Origin: VXNF01 sp965116465
GTDB taxonomy: Bacteria > Actinomycetota > Acidimicrobiia > Acidimicrobiales > CATQHL01
Assembly (NCBI GenBank): GCA_965116465.1
Contig: OZ220687.1
Span: forward strand, 1,240,001 to 1,304,000
Reading direction: 5' to 3'
DNA length: 64,000 bases
Shown piece after piece: positions 58,565 through 64,000 of this stretch. Both the position numbers and the translations under genes were made by a program. The notes under the pieces are model-generated. The model was given only the letters and a program-made list of their open reading frames with translations. It did not search any database and was not told the origin of the DNA. Each line of letters starts with the position of its first letter. The first letter of the stretch is position 1.

Positions 58565-61189
58565 CTACGGGGCGTAGGAGAAGACCACGTTCTCCATGCT
58601 GGCGTCGGCGTTCTCCTCACCGCCCATGTTCTCGACCACCGTGATGCGGGCGGCGCCGCAGTCACCGAAGTCGTCGCAGTTGATCGTGCCGATGAGGCCG
58701 CTGTAGCCCCTGAGCTGGGTCAGGTAGGCGCGCACGCCCTGGCGGTCGACGACCAGCGTGTCGCCGTCCAGCCAGGAGGCGGCCACGATGGCGTCCAGCA
58801 GCATCGCCGTGGCGTCGTAGCCGTGTGCCCAGAACGGCGCCGCCGGACGCTCGCCGTAGTCGGCCTCGTAGGCCGCCAGGAAGTCGTTGGCGTTCTTGCC
58901 GGTGCTCTGGTTCACGTTGTCGCCGAAGCGCTGATCCGGACCGGAGAAGTACATCCCGGCGGTCTGCGGCAGCGACAGGTAGTTTCTGTTCAGCAGGCCG
59001 TCGGCGGCCAGCAGCACCGTGTCCTCCAACCCTGCCACGCCCGGCGCCTGGTCGGCGACGAAGTCACCGGCGGGCTGGAAGATCGGGAAGAACAGCGCTC
59101 CCGGACTGCCCGCGGCGATCTCGGTCAGCACGGGCACCATGTCGGTGTCGTCCTTGTTGACCGCGCTGAAGCCGGTCACCGTGCCGCCGAGTGCGGCGAA
59201 GGCGTCGGTGAACGCCTGGGCCAGACCCTGGGTGTAGGGATCGCCGTCGTGGATCGCCGCGGCACTGCCGATCCCCAGTTCGTTGTAGACGAACTCGGCC
59301 ATCGCCGCGCCCTGGAACAGGTCGTTGTGGGCGGTGCGGTAGTAGCCCTCGCTGTAGTTGGGCCCGGCGTTGCCCGCCAGGTCCGACGTGAGCGCCGGCG
59401 AGGTGTTGCCGCCGGAGATCATCGTCATGCCCGCCGCGCCGATCAGCGGCGCCGCCGCGACCGCCGCGCCCGAGCACGACGTGCCGATCACGCCGATCAC
59501 CCGGTCGTCGGCCACGATCGTCTGCGCCGCCGCCTGGCCGCCGTCGTTGGAGCACAGGTCGTCCAGCGTGGTGCCCAGGTCCACGTCGAAACCTCGGATC
59601 TGGCCGTAGTCCCTGATCGCCAGGACGACGCTGCGCTCGATCGGCAGCCCGAAGAAGGCCACGTCGCCGGAGATGGCGTTGAGCGAGCGGATCTGGACCG
59701 CATCGCCCGCCTCGATCCGCACGACGCCCAGCGAGCCGTCGCCGAAGGGCGTCTCCAACTCGATCGGCGGGATCGACCCGGCCTCGGCGGCCGAACCCAG
59801 CGGCGAGAACGAGAAGACCACGTTGTCGAGGCTCGCCTCGGCGTTCTCCTCACCGCCGATGTTCTGGATCACGGTGATGCGGGAGGAGCCGCAGTCGCCG
59901 AAGTCGTCGCAGTTGATCGTGCCGATGAGGCCGCTGTAGCCCTCGACGCCGTTGAGGAAGGCGCGCACGCCCTGGCGGTCGATCACGAGGGTGTCGCCGT
60001 CGAGGTACGAGGCGGCGTCGATGGCGTCGAGCAGCAGCGTGGTGGCGTCGTAGCCGTGCGCCCAGAACGGCGCCGCCGGACGCTCGCCGTAGTCGGCCTG
60101 GTAGGCCTCGAGGAAGTCAACGGCGGTCTTCCCGGTGCCCTGGTTCCTGTTGTCGCCGAAGCGCTGATCCGGCCCGGAGAAGTACATGCCGACCGTCTGC
60201 GGCAGCGACAGGTAGTTGGTGTTCAGCAGGCCGTCGGCGGCGAGCAGCACCGTGTTCTCCAGCCCCGACACGCCCGGCGCCTGGTCGGCGACGAAGTCAC
60301 CGGCCGGCTGGAAGATCGGGAAGAACAGCGCACCGGGGCTGCCTGCGGCGATCTCGGTCAGCACCGGCACCATGTCCGTGTCGTCCTTGTTCACGGCGGA
60401 GAACCCGGTCACGTCGCCGCCGAGTGCGGCGAAGGCGTCGGTGAACGCCTTGGCGAGACCCTGGGTGTAGGGGTCGCCGTCGTGAATGGCCGCCGCGGTG
60501 GTGATGCCCAGCTCGGTGAACACGAACTCGGCCATCGCCGCGCCCTGGAACAGGTCGTTGTGGGCGGTGCGGTAGTAGCCCACGCTGTAGTTCTCCCCGG
60601 CGTTGCCGGCCAGGTCCGAGGTGAGGGCCGGCGAGGTGTTGCCGCCGGAGATGAGCACCATGTTCGCGGCGGTGATGAGCGGCGCCGCCGCCACCGCCGC
60701 GCCCGAGCACGAGGTGCCGATCACACCGATCACCTGGGTGTCGGCCACGACGATCTGCGCCGCGGCCTGGCCGCCGTCGTTGGAGCAGAGGTCGTCCAGC
60801 GTGGTGCCCAGGTCGACGTCGAATCCCTTGATCTGGCCGTAGTCCGCGATCGCCAGCACCACGCTGCGCTCGATCGGCAGGCCGAAGAACGCCACGTCGC
60901 CCGAGATGGCGTTCAGTGAGCGGATCTGGATGGCGTCACCCGCCTCGACCCGCACGACGCCCAACGACCCGTCACCGAGATGGGCCATGTCCTCCATGGG
61001 CTCGTCTTCCATGGGCTCGGCCTCGCCGTCCCCGGTTGGCGGGGCCGGCGGCGCCTCGGTGGTCTCCGGTGCCGCTGGTCCGGCGCCGTCATCCTCGCCG
61101 TCGCCGCAGGCTGCGGCAATGAGGATCACACACAGAAGCGATGCGAGTAGCGAGAAGAGGAGACGTGCAGACTTTCGAGACTTGAACAT
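58565..61189 (-). CDS. Branched-chain amino-acid-type ABC transporter binding lipoprotein, tandem duplication
   Basis: 874 residues, twice the normal length. Lipobox IAAAC with Cys28, an acidic Ala/Pro linker, then two copies of a LivJ-type type I periplasmic-binding domain at about residues 73-483 and 484-874, repeating with a period of 1233 bp (411 codons). Each has DLGTTLDDLCSNDGGQAA, GTSCSGAAVAAAPLI, ISGGNTSPALTSDLAG and the AIHDGDPYTQGL segment. They differ at scattered sites, e.g. AGDAIQ versus AGDAVQ. A GGAGGG Shine-Dalgarno precedes the ATG by six bases. It supplies ligand to LivHMGF. Confidence 0.9.
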   Translation of the reverse strand: MFKSRKSARLLFSLLASLLCVILIAAACGDGEDDGAGPAAPETTEAPPAPPTGDGEAEPMEDEPMEDMAHLGDGSLGVVRVEAGDAIQIRSLNAISGDVAFFGLPIERSVVLAIADYGQIKGFDVDLGTTLDDLCSNDGGQAAAQIVVADTQVIGVIGTSCSGAAVAAAPLITAANMVLISGGNTSPALTSDLAGNAGENYSVGYYRTAHNDLFQGAAMAEFVFTELGITTAAAIHDGDPYTQGLAKAFTDAFAALGGDVTGFSAVNKDDTDMVPVLTEIAAGSPGALFFPIFQPAGDFVADQAPGVSGLENTVLLAADGLLNTNYLSLPQTVGMYFSGPDQRFGDNRNQGTGKTAVDFLEAYQADYGERPAAPFWAHGYDATTLLLDAIDAASYLDGDTLVIDRQGVRAFLNGVEGYSGLIGTINCDDFGDCGSSRITVIQNIGGEENAEASLDNVVFSFSPLGSAAEAGSIPPIELETPFGDGSLGVVRIEAGDAVQIRSLNAISGDVAFFGLPIERSVVLAIRDYGQIRGFDVDLGTTLDDLCSNDGGQAAAQTIVADDRVIGVIGTSCSGAAVAAAPLIGAAGMTMISGGNTSPALTSDLAGNAGPNYSEGYYRTAHNDLFQGAAMAEFVYNELGIGSAAAIHDGDPYTQGLAQAFTDAFAALGGTVTGFSAVNKDDTDMVPVLTEIAAGSPGALFFPIFQPAGDFVADQAPGVAGLEDTVLLAADGLLNRNYLSLPQTAGMYFSGPDQRFGDNVNQSTGKNANDFLAAYEADYGERPAAPFWAHGYDATAMLLDAIVAASWLDGDTLVVDRQGVRAYLTQLRGYSGLIGTINCDDFGDCGAARITVVENMGGEENADASMENVVFSYAP

Positions 61190-61272
61190 GGTGATTCCCT
61201 CCACCTATTGCGTCGACTGTCCACCGGGCACCTTAGCGGCCCGAGCGATTCCACGGAGTGGCACGACGACGA

Positions 61273-61278
61273 ATCATA
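61273..61278 (-). promoter_or_regulatory. Candidate -10 box for the tandem binding-protein gene
   Basis: TATGAT on the minus strand, about 84 bases before the ATG at 61189, in an AT-richer stretch between this gene and the Nudix hydrolase. The leader is long enough for regulation, but nothing specific is seen. Confidence 0.3.
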
Positions 61279-61323
61279 ACAAATACCGAAAGATCGGATT
61301 GTGAGGAAGTTCCTTGCGGTTCT

Positions 61324-62097
61324 TCAGGCCTCGGCGCGCCAGATCGGCTCCCGGGGAGCGTCGAACAGCACTCCCGTCGCCTCGCCGCGCACCGAGTCGA
61401 AGGCGTGCGCCACCCAGATGTCCGGGCCCGCCAGCGGGGACGGCAGATCGTCCTGTGAGAAAAACCCCACGCCGGTGCACTCCACCGGATGGGCGCGCAA
61501 CTCGCCACCCACCGCCCGGCAGTGGTACACCAGCGAATAGGTGGGCACCGACGTGAATCCGTGGCGCATGCTGTCGAGCACCGCGATGAGCCGGACCGGC
61601 TCGCAGTCGATGCCGGTCTCCTCGGCCACCTCCTTGACGGCGATCTCCGAGGAGGAGTAGCCCACGTCGGCCCAGCCGGTGGGATACAGCCAGTACCCCG
61701 AGTCGGCCCGGCGGATCAGCAGCACCCTGCCGTCGTCGTCGCTCACGACCGCCCCCACGGCCACCTTGGGGGTGACGTAGCCGGGGACACCCTTGCCCAC
61801 CGCGCCGAGCCACTCGGTGATCTGGACGGCAGGGTCGTGGCAGCGGCCCGCCGCGGCCCGGATGTCGGCGGCGACGGCCAGCACCTCCTCGAACCGCTCG
61901 CGCTCGTAGTGGCTGTCGGTGAACCCCAGGCCGGTGCGCGCGATGCCGGCCAGCGCCTCGCTCCAGCGCAGCAACTCGAGTTCGTCGATGGGTTTGCCGA
62001 GGGGGTCGTCGCTGGATTCGCCGATGGGGCTGCCGTCCGGAGCGCCCGTGCCCTCGGGGGAGCGACCTCCGGGGTCGCTGGGGGCCGGGCCGGTCAC
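61324..62097 (-). CDS. Nudix hydrolase with NUDIX_N helical domain
   Basis: 257 residues from GTG 62097. The N-terminal helical domain (ELELLRWSEALAGIARTGLGF) is NUDIX_N type; the Nudix box reads GWADVGYSSSEIAVKEVAEETG, so the usual first Glu is Tyr and the Arg is Lys, while the KEVAEETG metal-binding part is intact. I recall Tyr at this site in this subfamily. It hydrolyses an X-linked nucleoside diphosphate; the substrate is unknown. The GTG overlaps the glnD stop (GTGA), so it is expressed with glnD. Confidence 0.88.
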   Translation of the reverse strand: MTGPAPSDPGGRSPEGTGAPDGSPIGESSDDPLGKPIDELELLRWSEALAGIARTGLGFTDSHYERERFEEVLAVAADIRAAAGRCHDPAVQITEWLGAVGKGVPGYVTPKVAVGAVVSDDDGRVLLIRRADSGYWLYPTGWADVGYSSSEIAVKEVAEETGIDCEPVRLIAVLDSMRHGFTSVPTYSLVYHCRAVGGELRAHPVECTGVGFFSQDDLPSPLAGPDIWVAHAFDSVRGEATGVLFDAPREPIWRAEA

Positions 62098-64000
62098 GGT
62101 GCCGGCGCGATGCCCGCCGCCTCGCGCACCGCCGCGGCGATCCGCTCGAGTCGCCGGGCATCGGTGATCCTGCCGCCGGTGCCGTCGTGCACGTAGAACG
62201 AGTCCACCACGTGGTCGCCGAGGGTCTGCACCCTCGCCTGCTCGATGTGCAGCCCCGAACGCACCAGCGCCTCGGTGATCCAATGCAGCAGGCCGAGGCT
62301 GTCGGGTGCCGCCACCTCGATGACCGTCACCGAGGAGATCTCGTTGTCGAACTTCACGTAGGACTCGGTCACCGGCTCGGGGGCGAGCAGGTCGCCCGAC
62401 CGCGAGGCGGCGTGTGCCCAGCGTGCCAGTCGCTCGCCGGGCACCAGCTCGCCGGCCAGGGCGGCGCGGACGTCGGCCAGGACCGGCTCCCAGTCGACTC
62501 CCACGCCCGGTGCCGGCTCCACGAACACCGCCAGCGCGGTCATGCCGCAGGCGGTGTGGACCGCCGCGGAGAGGACGTTCAGGCCGTTGAGGCTGATCGC
62601 CCCGGCCACCGCGCCCAGCACGGTCGGGGCGCTGGGCACGACGACGACGAGTCGCCGATCCGAGACCTCCAGCATCTCGGTGCCGGCCCGCATGGCCTCG
62701 CCGACCTCGGGGGTGGGGAACGAGTCGGGCTCCCCGCCCAGCACGCCGCTCTGGAGGTAGTTCTCCGTGCGGCGCACCAGCCCCCGCACCAGGTCGGCCT
62801 TCCAGCGGGTCCACACCGAGGGTCCCGTGGCGATCGCGTCGGCCTCGGTCAGAGCCGCCAGCAGTTGCAGCATCTCGACGCTGCGCACCTGCTCGGCCAC
62901 CCGCCGCACGGTGCCGATCTCGTCGATGTCCCGCCGGATGGCCACGTCGGGAAGCAGCAGGTGGAGTTCCACGAGCCGCACGAGCGTGGCCACCTCGTCG
63001 TCCTTGAATCCCATGCGGCGCCCGATGACCGCCATCAGCTCCATGCCGACTTCGGTGTGGTCGCCCGGGTAGCCCTTGCCGATGTCGTGCAGCAGGGCGG
63101 CCACCAGCAGCAGGTCGGGGCGCCGCACGCTCACCTCGCCGCCGGCGATCATGTCGGCCGCCTGTGCCGCCGTCTCGCAGAGGTGGCGGTCCACGGTGAA
63201 GCGGTGGTAGTCGTTGCGCTGCAGGCGGCTCCGGCAGGTCTCCCACTCGGGGAGGATCCGGACCACCGCACCGACCTGGTCGAGCGCCTCGATGACGGGG
63301 ATGGCGTTGCGACCGCAGGCCAGCAGGTCCACGAACAACTCCCGGGCGCCGTCCGGCCACGGGTCGCTCAGCGGAGGAACGTCGGCGCCGAGCCGCAGCA
63401 GCGAGTCGCGCTCGATGCGGGCGCCCCGGCTCGCCGCCGCGACCGCCACCCGCAGCGGCAGCAGAGGGTCGCGGCGCGACTCCGGATCCGGCAGCAGGCG
63501 CACCTCGTTGCGGTCGTGACGGATCTGCACACCGGGCTCCAGGGTCGTGGTGGCGGAGCGCCGCCGGCGCACGCCCCGCGGGGATGCCCAGTGCTCGATG
63601 CGGGCCCAGGTCTCGTCGGCCACCCAGCCGACCGTGCGGCCCGCCGCGGCCACCGTGGTCATGAAGTCCTCGACGGAGCTGTGGCCGAGCGCCGCCGCCA
63701 CGTCGGCCTGCACCTCCAGGGTGAGCAGGTTCCGGGCGTTGCCGGTGGCGCGGTGCAACTCGACGCGGGCGGCCAGCAGCGTCTCGTGGGCACCGCCCAC
63801 CAGGGCGCTGTCGGGATCCGCCAGGTCGGGGCGGGCCAGCGCCACGTAGCGCAGCGCCTGCAGGTCGCGCATGCCCCCCGTGGACTCCTTCAGGTCGGGC
63901 TGGAGCCTGAAGGCGACCTCCCCGTGCTCGAGCTCCCGCCAGCGGGCGTTCTGGGCGAGTTGGGGCAGCCACCTGCGAGCCCGGCGGGACCACTGGTCGC
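62094..64000 (-). CDS. glnD: [Protein-PII] uridylyltransferase, C-terminal part (start outside window)
   Basis: At least 635 residues visible, the start lying beyond 64000. A linker DLKESTGGMRDLQ follows the missing nucleotidyltransferase domain, then an HD domain with VAALLHDIGKGYPGDHTEVG and two C-terminal ACT domains (LVVVVPSAPTVLGAVAGAI; SVTVIEVAAPDSLGLLHWIT). GlnD modifies and demodifies PII according to glutamine, so it governs nitrogen status signalling. It overlaps the Nudix gene by four bases. Confidence 0.93.
   Translation of the reverse strand, partial: DQWSRRARRWLPQLAQNARWRELEHGEVAFRLQPDLKESTGGMRDLQALRYVALARPDLADPDSALVGGAHETLLAARVELHRATGNARNLLTLEVQADVAAALGHSSVEDFMTTVAAAGRTVGWVADETWARIEHWASPRGVRRRRSATTTLEPGVQIRHDRNEVRLLPDPESRRDPLLPLRVAVAAASRGARIERDSLLRLGADVPPLSDPWPDGARELFVDLLACGRNAIPVIEALDQVGAVVRILPEWETCRSRLQRNDYHRFTVDRHLCETAAQAADMIAGGEVSVRRPDLLLVAALLHDIGKGYPGDHTEVGMELMAVIGRRMGFKDDEVATLVRLVELHLLLPDVAIRRDIDEIGTVRRVAEQVRSVEMLQLLAALTEADAIATGPSVWTRWKADLVRGLVRRTENYLQSGVLGGEPDSFPTPEVGEAMRAGTEMLEVSDRRLVVVVPSAPTVLGAVAGAISLNGLNVLSAAVHTACGMTALAVFVEPAPGVGVDWEPVLADVRAALAGELVPGERLARWAHAASRSGDLLAPEPVTESYVKFDNEISSVTVIEVAAPDSLGLLHWITEALVRSGLHIEQARVQTLGDHVVDSFYVHDGTGGRITDARRLERIAAAVREAAGIAPAP

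Noticed and set aside
58565..61189. The doubled binding protein dismissed as a pure assembly error.
   Set aside because: The two halves differ at many scattered positions and keep frame, which a simple duplicated read would not produce; still needs long reads.

Overview
The window is high-GC, gene-dense DNA. The codon use, the many F420/flavin-dependent LLM oxidoreductases, an F420-type PPOX protein, IpdA/IpdB-like CoA-transferase subunits, HelD, a DtxR-type iron regulator and frequent leaderless starts point to an actinobacterium. An uncultured Acidimicrobiia-like lineage is my best guess, inferred from protein style only. No rRNA, tRNA, CRISPR array or intact insertion sequence was seen.

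Layout. 0-1 kb: end of an unidentified gene, then a UGSC-family gene with an in-frame UGA followed by a bacterial-type SECIS hairpin, a strong selenoprotein candidate. 1-5 kb: VOC protein, LLM oxidoreductase, uncharacterised protein, phosphotransferase and a small membrane coiled-coil protein. 5-8.4 kb: a DienoylCoA-reductase-like Old Yellow Enzyme and a convergent alpha-hydroxy-acid oxidase. 8.4-24 kb: a catabolic block, nearly all on the minus strand (ketopantoate-reductase-like protein, two acyl-CoA ligases, SnoaL-like and LLM proteins, IpdAB-like CoA-transferase pair, SDR, acyl-CoA dehydrogenase, FAD amine-oxidase/desaturase-like enzyme, LLM, VOC, thiolase) with a divergent P450. Together they could activate, dehydrogenate, cleave and thiolyse a cyclic or terpenoid/steroid-like acid; the substrate is unknown. 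24-28.4 kb: accessory island with an AAA ATPase lacking any canonical upstream start codon, a decayed second copy of its 5' end, a broken RCC1-repeat secreted protein, a SulP transporter and AT-rich patches.

28.4-36.4 kb: DUF2237 protein, PurH, a polar amino-acid ABC transporter, SucCD and a DtxR-family regulator. 36.4-40.5 kb: an Fbp-type ferric iron ABC transporter with palindromic iron boxes at fbpC and upstream of fbpA, probably the regulator's targets. 40.6-47.7 kb: HelD, F420/PPOX protein, then a translationally coupled hemE-hemG-lnt run. 47.8-52.6 kb: GT4 glycosyltransferase, methyltransferase, toroid-fold protein, second methyltransferase, GtrA-like protein and GNAT. 52.6-61.2 kb: PAC2 protein, then a complete branched-chain amino-acid-type ABC transporter (livF, livG, livM, livH) with a substrate-binding protein that is an in-frame tandem fusion of two near-identical receptor domains. 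61.3-64 kb: Nudix hydrolase and the 3' part of glnD.

Two repeat families run through the intergenic DNA: a ~26-bp hairpin repeat (five copies plus a half copy) and a ~121-bp GC-rich element (two perfect tandem copies plus two dispersed). Many plus- and minus-strand genes begin 6-8 bases after a TANNNT-like -10 box, indicating leaderless transcripts.
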